From: Sapria himalayana
Taxonomy: Eukaryota > Streptophyta > Magnoliopsida > Malpighiales > Rafflesiaceae
DNA: 64,000 bases
Assembly (NCBI GenBank): GCA_029783825.1
Contig: JAREIK010000345.1
Span: 164,001-228,000 of the forward strand
Direction of reading: 5' to 3'
Below the pieces are notes generated by a model. The model saw only the letters and a list, made by a program, of their open reading frames with translations, ran no database searches and was not told where the DNA came from. How positions within the stretch are numbered: the first letter of the stretch is position 1; every line of letters starts with the position of its first letter. Both the position numbers and the translations under genes were made by a program. Positions 39,201 to 47,569 of this stretch are shown here, piece by piece.

Positions 39201-42013
39201 CAAAATGAATAAGTTCTTACTCATATTAATGTGATGTGTATCTTAGGAAGTTATGATATGTTTTACTAACTAACATGTTCCATGTTCTAGAGGAGAAATA
39301 TTTTCTAAACTTGGGTAAAGAATTCTCAACTTGGCTAGTAATAGATAATTAATTTGAGAATGTGTAAGTAAAGAACTTAACATACTTAAATATATAGTAG
39401 AAAATGTTATTATAGAAAAATAAATATATAATATTCATTGCTTAATTCAAAAGAAAATATTTCTTAAAATTTTTTGATTATGTAAATAAATATGAATTGC
39501 AGAGAATATAAAATCAGAATCGAGATGTCTAGATACGTAGCTTATCAAAAGAAGACTAATATAATAATTAGTGATATATAAAATGTGTTGAAAAAATAAA
39601 GGTTGGTTAAATATCATCATATCTAATAGCTCTCGAATGATGATCATTGGCTAGAATAATATTTAAAGGATACGTCTTAAAAGTAACTAACAAAAATGGT
39701 TACTCGGTATATTAGTATTGATTTTTGAGTCAACAATCTAATTGTGTGGAGAGAGAAAATACACAATAAGAATTGTGGTACATGTGTATTGGCAAGGATT
39801 AGTTGTTGACCCACCAAGAGGAATCACTAATATCTTTTTTTAGAGGGAATTTATATGAGATGAATTTGTAAGGACGAATGAATGGATCCAATAGTTATAT
39901 TTTTTCTCCTAATTGTATATGATATTTTTGGTATCATCTCTAAAAATAATACTTAATAACTATTTTTGGTGTGACTTGTTCTTTCACATTGTGTATACTG
40001 AATCAAGATTCTCTTATTGCTCTCTATTATGACTAGTATCTTCTTGATTGCCAACAAGTGTAACTTCAATGTCTCATAGTCTGTTTATATAAATTGAATA
40101 ACTATGTGATATAATTTTGGTCTAGTTGGAAATTTTTCGTGTTCTAAAATTTGGTTACGGAATACTGAAAAATTATATTATAATAAATATAAAAAACCTA
40201 TTCCCAAGGGTCTCTCTAGTTGCATAATTCTTCATGTATCTTCTATCTATACTGGAAATACTTTTTGAGAATTACCTAGCTAAATAGTTGAACTGCATAT
40301 TGTGAGGGTAACATGTCTAGACTTTTAAGAATTCCCTAGTCTCAGGCAAAAGAGATGAAGAACCATTTCATATATCCGTATGATTTGTGAGGACTTTAAG
40401 GATGAAACATGTTCTCATAATATCGTATATGTCATGTAAGATGAAAACAATTAGGAATAATTTTAATTCGATGGACTATCATGTTACCAAATGTTGAGAA
40501 TATATCTATAGCTTCTTCACCCTCATTTGATTACTGAGTTATTTTTTTGCTAGATAGTCAAGCATACAATGATTATAAAACTAAGTTCTGATAGTTATAA
40601 TTCATTCTGAGTAATTTTTGTTTCTAAGCTTCAAAATAATAATAATCGGATTTTTAATTTCTTCCATCAATTTCTTGAAAATAGATATAATCAAAAATGT
40701 GATGCTGATACCTCCATGGTCGAATTTAAGGTTTTTTCTTCAGACAGAAAAAAAGAACAAAAAATAGTAACCCCCACCTTGAATGGGGTTTCTTGAATTT
40801 CTATTTACTGTTGCCAGAATTCTGGCAAATTTTGGTACACAGTGTCGAATTGTCAATGTCATAGTGGGTGACGGCAGCAAGATTGTGTTGTCGATGCAGT
40901 GGGTGTCAATTCACTGGTCATCGATGCCTACCCTACTTCCTTTTTTTATATGGTTTCCGTCTCATACTATATGTGTGCGACAATGGGGGTTGTCGCAATG
41001 TGGGTGTGTCCTATCCCTCTAGGGTTCATAACCTTCACACACACACACACACACACACACTTGGGGTCTATTTTCCCATTGGTACTCCCAGCTCTGATAA
41101 GTGAACATGTTAAATCCATACATAAAATATATAATCACTCTATTAAAATATCATACAATAAATGTCCTTATATAATAGATAGAAAAGATTATGGCAGCCC
41201 ATATTTTGAGTCATCAATAAAAATAAAAACATGAATGCACATTGCAAATACATGAAAAAACGGTTTATTTGAAATTCAAATAATAAAGTCACAAAGTAAC
41301 TAGTAATTTTGTACATGTGTGACTAAGCAAGTATTGGTCCATCCATGACAGTTAAATATAGAACGAAGAGGGAGAAATTAGTTGCCTTTCTTTGGTGGAA
41401 AATGTTCTTTATTATTTTTGTTCCAACGTCCAACCTAGCGAGAAGAATGTGTCCAAAAGTGAGCTGTATTGCATATTTAACGTTGAAAACATGTTGCAAT
41501 TGAATGTGTTTTTTTTTTGACTCGAATGCCCTTGAAAGCATTTTTAATCATTTTTTAATCAGAGAGCATTTTTAAAGGTGCCTAGAAAACACCTTCTAGA
41601 ACATTGAACACTGTTATTAATGTGAAGATGTTCGTTGACATTTTATCTCCTTTGTAGGTAGATGTCATTTCATACATCCTTACGTATTTATTTGTTGTTG
41701 AAATTTTGTATCTTCTTTGTGCAATTCTTTTTCTAGACCAAATGGTGTCCTGCCCCAGGGTGTGATTATGCCATTGAGTTCTTTGCTGGTTATGGAAGCT
41801 TTGACGTATCTTGTAAATGTACATATAGCTTCTGCTGGAATGTAAGTATTCTTTTCTTTTTGAATGTGTGTTTTACCAGAATTTTTTATTGTTATTTCAA
41901 CTGAAATCCATGGGGTATCTCCAGTGTTTGGAAGAGGCTCATCGACCAGTAGACTGTGAAACTGTGGCAAAGTGGATCCTGAAGAACAGTGCAGAGTCTG
42001 AAAATATGAATTG
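21162..42013 (+). CDS. ARI: ARIADNE-type RBR E3 ubiquitin ligase (partial, 5 exons)
   Basis: ARIADNE RBR proteins take ubiquitin from an E2 through RING1 onto a RING2 cysteine and pass it to substrate. Exons at 21162-21267, 21354-21444, 22697-22869, 41737-41841 and 41925-42013 total 564 nt in one continuous frame (phases 2, 0, 1, 0, 0 at their starts). They encode the [12 protein letters not shown] block that precedes RING1, RING1 ([19 protein letters not shown]) and the IBR ([24 protein letters not shown]). All the zinc ligands expected in these parts are present and no internal stop occurs, so selection is likely or loss is recent. The N-terminal exons and the RING2 exon were not found. Introns are 86, 1,252, 18,867 and 83 bp; the large one is filled with transposons. 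Confidence 0.93.
21354..21444 (+). CDS. RBR gene exon b (RING1 first half)
   Basis: The acceptor is CAG at 21351-21353 and the donor GTGTGT at 21445. Thirty codons plus one base carry the first six RING1 zinc ligands (C-x2-C, C-x-H-x2-C-x2-C). The frame continues past the donor as a shadow that is intron. Confidence 0.93.
21445..22696. other. RBR intron with a degenerate inverted-repeat element
   Basis: Between about 21685 and 22375 the two ends share complementary motifs: GGGCTTGGGCTGAAACTCAA at the left, and GCCTGAGCTGTAGCCCTATT at the right. AACTCGAGT or AACCCGAGC words are scattered between them. This looks like an old foldback or hAT-like MITE. A SINE-like TTGAGTTCGAGA lies at about 21645. 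No termini or duplication could be fixed. Confidence 0.4.
22697..22869 (+). CDS. RBR gene exon c (RING1 second half to IBR start)
   Basis: The acceptor is TAG at 22694-22696. The first two bases complete the Gly codon left by exon b, then 57 codons follow, including D-G-P-G-C-L, C-P-D-P-P-C and Y-V-E-D-N-R-K. The exon ends AAG at 22869, where family proteins continue K-W-C-P. The next two bases are GC, so the donor is non-canonical (GCAGGA). The open frame runs on to 22998 but leaves the family pattern at once. Confidence 0.9.
23550..24636 (-). repeat. left LTR of a Ty3/Gypsy element (3' LTR on the minus strand)
   Basis: It aligns along its length with 34908-35934, for example the blocks at 23640-23900 with 34940-35240 and 24470-24580 with 35790-35880. 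On the minus strand it starts TGATAA after a purine run AGGGAGAA (polypurine tract) and ends ATCA. The two copies have diverged strongly with several indels, so the insertion is old. No clear 5-bp target duplication was found. Confidence 0.75.
25515..26230. repeat. about 365-bp tandem duplication inside the Gypsy pol relic
   Basis: The segment 25515-25850 is repeated at about 25880-26225. Shared landmarks are TTATCTTTATAGGGATCAGC (25568 and 25929), GACTCAGGGCATCA (25724 and 26091) and TTGGGAGTTTACTTAT (near 25825 and 26200). The copies have diverged, so the duplication is old. Confidence 0.85.
26740..26895 (+). repeat. SINE relic, tRNA-derived (copy 2)
   Basis: It has GGGTTCGAGACTTATTAAAT (from about 26795), then TTTCCTAGACCTCATGCTAC and the tail CTTGTGCATTGGGTATGATT. 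It is inserted in the Gypsy reverse-transcriptase region, splitting the catalytic block from the part encoded at 27110-27215. Confidence 0.65.
28270..29360. repeat. tandem duplication with 575-bp period in the Gypsy body
   Basis: The segment 28270-28776 recurs at about 28845-29360. Shared landmarks are CCTCCCAAGGAAAGATAGA at 28274 with CTTCTCAAGGAAAGATAGA at 28848, GAGTGCTACA (28490 and 29062) and GATTGATTTTGTTGGTTAAT (28692 and 29289). No protein family is recognised. It occupies the place expected for the gag or leader part of the minus-strand Gypsy element. Confidence 0.8.
29784..34760 (+). mobile_element. decayed Ty1/Copia element nested in the Gypsy element
   Basis: LTR-like ends at 29784-30116 and about 34421-34760 share long blocks, e.g. 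CTATTGGGTTTGGT (29792 and 34429) and AATTGAGTGCAT (29888 and 34525). Between them, in + order, lie gag of the UBN2 type (about 30690-31000), a pre-integrase/protease trace with F-L-D-S-G-C-S-N (about 31425), integrase pieces (31990-32500), reverse transcriptase (32920-33560, Y-I-D-D-I at about 33495) and RNase H (33780-34340) ending I-A-D-I-F-T-K. Stops and shifts are frequent. No exact target duplication was fixed. Confidence 0.8.
34908..35934 (-). repeat. right LTR of the Ty3/Gypsy element (5' LTR on the minus strand)
   Basis: It pairs with 23550-24636. On the minus strand the LTR ends ATCACATCA and is followed within three bases by TTGGTATCC, resembling a damaged initiator-Met primer-binding site (TGGTATCAGAGC). 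This supports the minus orientation. Confidence 0.72.
35990..36195 (+). repeat. SINE relic, tRNA-derived (copy 3)
   Basis: It contains CAGATTCAAGATTTATCAGA (a mutated B box), a GACTTCGTGCTAAT block and the tail TATTGTGCACTAGCTAA. It lies just beyond the right Gypsy LTR. Confidence 0.5.
36900..40100 (-). pseudogene. Ty1/Copia relic (minus strand)
   Basis: From high to low coordinates: a zinc-knuckle-like C-T-Q-C-E-R-T-S-H (about 40010-39970) whose last Cys is lost; post-integrase and hinge frames (39650-38547); reverse transcriptase with V-I-Y-V-D-D-I-L-I (about 37760-37730); and the RNase H region with [13 protein letters not shown], matching 'L-N-Y-L-T-I-T-R-P-D-I' (37330-37230), then G-Y-S (about 37110). 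The conserved order makes the assignment solid, but the body is full of stops and no LTR pair was identified. Confidence 0.7.
40100..41030. other. unclassified intron stretch
   Basis: It may include eroded gag sequence of the minus-strand Copia relic, but no motif is clear. The piece 40780-41030 is less AT-rich and has overlapping short frames without family resemblance. Confidence 0.35.
41036..41061. repeat. (CA)n microsatellite
   Basis: An uninterrupted run of CA dinucleotides, about 13 units, lies 0.7 kb upstream of an RBR exon. Confidence 0.95.
41737..41841 (+). CDS. RBR gene exon d (IBR first part)
   Basis: The acceptor is TTTTTCTAG (ends 41736) and the donor GTAAGT at 41842. Thirty-five codons read [15 protein letters not shown], then V-S-C-K-C and S-F-C-W-N, which are IBR zinc-ligand motifs. 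The exon is in phase 0 with exon c, 18.9 kb upstream. Confidence 0.95.
41925..42013 (+). CDS. RBR gene exon e (IBR end)
   Basis: The acceptor is CAG (41922-41924). Twenty-nine codons plus two bases read [11 protein letters not shown] and [13 protein letters not shown], then TG of a split Trp codon before donor GTAAAA at 42014. The final IBR His and Cys are present. The RING2 exon should follow but was not found by eye. Confidence 0.95.
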
Positions 42014-42840
42014 GTAAAAATCACATTTTTTTATGTTATATTATTGTGCATTATATCACAAATGGGAACCACTATTCCATAATATACCTCCTGATATTTG
42101 TTATTTGTTATTTTCTACTTTTAATTCATTAAGTTGATGCCTGTTTGTTTTTCCCCATGTTTTGTGGTTTCTTTGAGAACACAAATGTATGTATGTTTGT
42201 GTGGATAAATATGTGTGTGTGGGAGTGTGTTCAAAATCTAGATATAATGTATATTCATTAGTTAGATGTTCAAATGTCAGCATTAACAAAGAGTTGGTTT
42301 GTATGGGTTTAGTTTTAAATTTTATCAGATAATTGTTAACAATCTTTTGTCATACTGTAGGCTTAAATGCCATAATTCTTATTGATAGTCTTCTTTTAGT
42401 TTTTACTGTTTCGTAAAATTTTGTATGCCATTGTAGACTTTCACAAGTATATATGATAACAGATTCTTAACTATCACATGCACAATAACGACACATGTTG
42501 ATATACTTATTAATCAAAAGTGATATGCAACTCATAAGATTTTAGCTAGCACAATTATATTGCAAAAATTTTAATTTTCAATGTAAAAAAATAAAAAAAG
42601 ATTAAGTCACTATATATAATCAAATATTGCAATAATATCTAACATCAAATGAAAAATCTTAATTTTTAGATAAATAAAAAACTATAAGATAACCTCCTCA
42701 CATGGTGGATATTCTTATAAAACATTTAACAAAATAAAAATTATAAAAAGAAATGGTAACATTTTCTCAAGTTGCTGCATAAATATCATAAATGCCAAGA
42801 TAAGAGAAAATAGAAGCAAATTTAGATATTCTCAATGACT
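42014..42840. other. downstream RBR intron start, nothing recognised
   Basis: It has a GT/TATG-rich run at 42185-42235. I see no exon resembling RING2. Confidence 0.4.
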
Positions 42841-42849
42841 TTATAAATA

Positions 42850-43700
42850 TAAAGTTAATTTGTTGTAGGAATATAAATGGTGGTTATAATTATATTCTAG
42901 ATTTTTTTTTGGACAAAAAGTAGTTCATCTCTATGTAGTTTGTGTTTGTGAAACATTGAATTGGAGATTGTGCTATATTGATTGACTATCATGACAAAGA
43001 GTAAAGATGTTGGTGACTAGAAATCCGAGCTCATCAAGAAGATGCCTATTATAAAGAATATCACTTTTAGATGTGTTCATTGCTTTATACTTTATTTATT
43101 CACTAGATGTGGAGAATATTATTTATTTTTTTTAAGAAATAAGAGTATTCACAATAAAAATATAATAATTTATTGTAGATCTTATTTCTTTGCAAATTAG
43201 TGTTCAACTAGAGTTTGAATATATAAATAGTTAAAAATGGTAATGATTACCAAATATTATTTCAAGCCTCGAAGATTTTTTTTTATATAATATAGTATGA
43301 GAAAAATTGCATTAGGATAAATTTGTCATAAAAAATTTATAAAATGATTTATTATATTATTTGTATAAGGTATATCATATTTTATAATAGTTAGATTATT
43401 AATTTTTTACAATAATTTTTTTTGTATATAGTCAAATCAATCAGAGAGTCGCCATTGGCTAAATATCATTATCTTGCTCAATTGGTATATTTATAGTAAT
43501 GTAACCCAAAAATTCAATATATGAAAAAGTATCCAATATCTTTATTCAATATGATAATACAATAACTCAAATAATTAATTTCTACGAAAATGAGTTAGTC
43601 GAGCTATATAATTTATATTAGATTAGATTCATGCGATAAGTACTCAACTTTGAATCCGAATTGATGCATCTAATGCGTGTTGACAAAAATAAACTTTTTT
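42850..43700 (-). pseudogene. short Ty1/Copia relic (minus strand)
   Basis: It resembles the RNase H and late RT part of the minus-strand Copia relic at 36900-37700 at the nucleotide level. One shared landmark is TTTTTTGTATATAGTCAAAT with TCAATCAGAG (43418-43446), compared with the equivalent at 37300-37330. Only a remnant remains. Confidence 0.45.
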
Positions 43701-44289
43701 TTAGCTCCAGCATGAAAGGATTCTTCTATTTTATTTAGTTTGAGTGCTAGTGTTAATTATCCACCAAAGCTCAAAAATATTTATAAATAGAATTTTTTAT
43801 AGTTATGCTCACATATAAGTGTCAAGGACTTAAAAATCATAAACTAGTATGTATAAGTTGCAATTGATAAATTTTTGTTTTCCTATTTAGCACATGACAT
43901 ATAATTATTTATGCTTTGACAAATTTTTTGAATCATCATGCATCACAAATGGAAGGATAATTAAAGAGCAAAGAACGTATTAATATCAAATATGATCAAA
44001 GTACTTACATGTCTTATAAATTTAGAATATCTTTATAAAAGATGCAATATTCAAGACAATACGAAGAGTTGATCTAACACTTCAAGATCACCATCGACAA
44101 CAAATTTGATAATATTAATGTTTAGTTTTTATTTAAATTTTGATTATAATTTATAAATGAATTAAAACTATTTTCTTTTATTAAATTTTTATATGTAATT
44201 ACATTAATACTAACACACAATTCTCATAAGAATTTCAAGATTAAATATATTTTAGTGAGGATAATATTAAGATTTTGATCATATAGGAA

Positions 44290-44450
44290 GTTTTTATGAT
44301 ATATACGTATGTATTTTTCGATGAGATGACAAATATTTTTGTTTAATGATAATATATTTGAGCGATGATAATATTATTTATCAAGTTATTAACTTCTTCT
44401 AGATTTCATGCTAAAAATGGGAGCATTGTGTATTAGATATAATCTTTATT
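44290..44450 (+). repeat. SINE relic, tRNA-derived (copy 4)
   Basis: It ends with CTAGATTTCATGCTAAAAAT, then GGGAGCATTGTGTATTAGAT and ATAATCTTTATT, a decayed form of the shared SINE tail. Its 5' half is poorly preserved. Confidence 0.4.
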
Positions 44451-45597
44451 AAGTATTTATCTTTGTGAGTTTTTTAGCAAGTTTTTAATGAGGTGATGCT
44501 TTATAAAATGTTTTATTCTTATTTTATGTCTCCTATAAATATATAATCATATTATTTTAATAATAATAATAATAACTTAAATTTAATTTCTTTCTAATTA
44601 CAATCTAGTCAAATATTTAATAATTCTAAAGTATAAAACTTTAATTTTATTAAAATTTTAAAAAATTTAACAAAATCTTTAACAAATTTGAAATTTAATA
44701 TTATTTTTATAAAAAGATAAAATACAAAAACAAAAATAAACAAACAAAAAAATAGGTGATCACTTCCTAGCACATTTTGGTGGCATACCACACAAATGAG
44801 TCATGACAGGCTGCTTCTACAGGACTAGTATTGCCCATGCCTTCCCGTCATATCTACTAGTGCCTCGACAGAAGCCATGATGTGGGTTGCACCGATAAGC
44901 CTAGTCCTATAAAAATCTGAACTTGTACATACCTATATTTTTTTGTGATGTATTTTGACTAGTTTATAATGAAAAAGAGCTGGTTATAATTTCATAATAT
45001 TTTTTTTTTGAAAGTTATTTTGCAAGATTAAATGGTCTCCAGAATTATGTTGTTTGAAATTGATTGCAGTTATCTTTATTTTGATATATAAAAATTTCCT
45101 AGATGCTTGTCTATTTTTTATTTTTTTGTATTTTCTTAAACTTTGATATTCTCCTTTGGCTAAGAGTGTCCTATCTTGTTTGGAGACGTGCTAATTATGT
45201 AAGAAGAGTTTTTATATGAAACATCTTTAGAATATTATTTAAAACTTATTTTATTTGATTCACATATTTTAAAAATGTTTTAGATTTGGGACTCGAGATA
45301 TTTTTAAATATTTTATTATTATTTTTAATTATTATTCTATATTCATATGGTTATATTTTGTCCAAAAAAGATAATTTTTTATATAATTAGTATTTTTATA
45401 GGATGATAAAAATTTAGTTTAATAATGATATTAAATATGTTACAATAATAAGATTTTAGAATATATCTAAATAATTTAATCTCTATTTTTTTAGGATAAG
45501 ATGATACATTAAAATTTTTCTACCAATATTATACTTTAAAATTAGATTATTAAGAAGAAAAATAAGTATTTGATTAAGTTTGTCTACATGTTTTTAA
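44450..45597. other. unclassified AT-rich stretch
   Basis: Apart from a less AT-rich island at 44765-44930 without coding resemblance, nothing is recognised. Confidence 0.35.
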
Positions 45598-45599
45598 TA

Positions 45600-45842
45600 A
45601 AAATTATGTTTTGGGGTTTAAATTCGAAATTATTTATTATCTAGTCCTCAAATCAATATATATATATATATATATATATTAATAACTATCTTAAAACACA
45701 AAATATTTATGTTTTGGACTTTAAAAATTAGAAATCTATATTTATCCTATTTTTTTTAATTAGGATGGGTTTTGAATTTTAAAATTGCTCATTGAAATTG
45801 ATTTGTCAATTTCAAATGGTATTTTCATTTTTTTAAATTAAA

Positions 45843-45886
<44 letters not shown>

Positions 45887-46105
45887 ATGCTTTTCGAAAT
45901 TAAAAAATGGTTTCCTTGGGTGTGTTTCAAAATTGGAAATAGTCAAATTTTTTTCTGATGTGAGATTAATGATTAATCTGGGTTTTTGATTTTTTTGGGT
46001 CAAAATATAAATATTTTATGTTTTGTGATAGTTTTTAATAAAGTTTTTTGATTTGATTATAAATTATAAATATTTTAGAATTTAGGCCCATAACATAATT
46101 TTTCA
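45600..46105. mobile_element. foldback element with (TA)n interior
   Basis: The left arm (about 45600-45730) starts AAATTATGTTTTGGGG and pairs with the right arm (about 45985-46103) as an imperfect inverted repeat of more than 100 bp. Paired blocks include ACAAAATATTTATGTTTTGG on the left and its complement near 45998-46025. TA runs at 45655-45680 and 45847-45882 lie inside. The start is almost the same as that of the element at 61201, so the two belong to one family. The target duplication is not resolved. Confidence 0.65.
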
Positions 46106-46395
46106 TTTTGTATGCACAATATTATTCCTCTGAATTTTAAGAGAAATATGATTTTAATTATAAAGTATCTAATGAATAAATTATTTAGTTTTATTTTTTT
46201 GATTGGGTACCATTTCAAATCTTATATTTAAGATAATAAATTTGTTGTCTATCTCCATGGCCCATGGGTAGTTCTTATTAATTATTTTGTGTTGAATATA
46301 TTTCTCATACATAATAAACTTACACCTAATACCATGAGCTATATATTACTTAGTTGTTTGAGTACACAAAAAAAGATATATGTGTTCCTCACTTA

Positions 46396-46580
46396 TAGAG
46401 GTGTTAAATTGGCTGACCTAGGCCATGGTGACTTGGATACTAAAAGGACTCGTGCTTTGGCATAGATTCATGCCTGGGCATGTGCACCAGGTGTTTGGTG
46501 GGCTGGTGGCATCTGCTCGGATCTTGCATGAACCGAGTCACCGACATGACCTAGGCACAACCTATATCTAGGCACTTCTC
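46396..46580. mobile_element. decayed hAT MITE fragment
   Basis: It begins TAGAGGTGTTAA and continues with degenerate CATGG and GGCATG words typical of the eroded GC-rich subterminal region. No right terminus is visible. Confidence 0.5.
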
Positions 46581-46699
46581 ACATGATCCCTAATTTGGAC
46601 CTTTGGTTTTGATGGGTTACTCGCCTCTGAAAAGTGGAGTAATTATTATTATTAGTAGTATATTATCTTAGATTGATTTTTTTGTAAATGTTCATCTCA

Positions 46700-47000
46700 T
46701 ATTATTGAGATTGGAAAGTCATTTGGGGCTCCTGTTTCATGTTTAACTTGGGTTATCATAGGTTAGGTGCTCCAATGAAATATGTATTTTTTCTTTAAAC
46801 AAATTTAAAATGTGGTTTTAACTTTTTATTTTTCATTTTTATAATAGAACTGTATATTATTAAGTTTTATTTTAGTGTGTTGTTAAAGTTTATGTTGATT
46901 TTCTGTATTTATTTTTTTTTTTATTTTTTTAATGTGAGCACCCAATTTGTGTGCTTCTCCTAAACTTTTAATATATATATATATATATATATTAATGTAG
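46700..47000 (+). repeat. possible 5' LTR of the old host Copia
   Basis: The block GTGAGCACCCAATTTGTG with TGCTTCTCC (about 46934) resembles GCAGCACCTAATCTATGG with ATTGTCCC in the later LTR candidate (about 56624). A TA run follows at 46970-46992. Boundaries are not visible. Confidence 0.3.
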
Positions 47001-47560
47001 GGTGGTATTGTTCCATTATATTTTATGGAAATTGATTCTTTTGATTATCGATCTTTATATGGTATGTGGGCTTAAGTTCGAAAAAAATCCAAAAATAGTA
47101 TAATGAGAGAGATTGTATGCAACCACTTTATCAATACAACCACTGTGTTGGCACAAAATATATAGTGTTTCCAATCCATTGTTGGCATCACTCTATGGGT
47201 ATAAGGACGTCAACCGTTGTTGTATCCACAACATTTGTGTGTTTGTGTGTGATAGTGAAGTCAACTCCAACCGTGTGTCAATGTCATGGGTAAAGTGATA
47301 TCAACTCATTGTTGGCGTCAATAGTGGTCATGGTGTGTACCAACATTTTTTGAAATGTGTGGTACTGACAACATGAGCAAATTTGCATGCTCATAGCTCA
47401 CTATTGAGCTAGTGCATTGTGTACTTGAAAGAAAAAAAAAGTAGAGCAAAAAGTGCAATGTTGCAAACAATATACTAAAGATGAAAGCTATATTATTTAC
47501 AACATTGCACTTTTTGTTCTATTTTTTAATTGATTGAGGAAGTAAAAGTTCTGATTATTA
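47000..47560. other. unclassified stretch
   Basis: Words such as CAACCACTTTATC and GTTGGCATCA recur loosely between 47120 and 47330. No gene is recognised. Confidence 0.35.
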
Positions 47561-47569
47561 TCATGAGAA

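Larger units (their letters stand above)
22870..41736. other. 18.9-kb transposon-filled RBR intron with GC donor
   Basis: It starts GCAGGA and ends TTTTTCTAG. Joining 22869 to 41737 restores the family string [13 protein letters not shown] in phase 0. The interior contains a Gypsy element with LTRs (23550-35934), a Copia element nested in it, a minus-strand Copia relic, SINE relics and microsatellites. The parts 22870-23545 and 40100-41736 are mostly unclassified. Confidence 0.85.

Noticed and set aside
41036..41061. CA run as a regulatory site for the nearby exon
   Set aside because: It is a plain microsatellite with no supporting motif around it.
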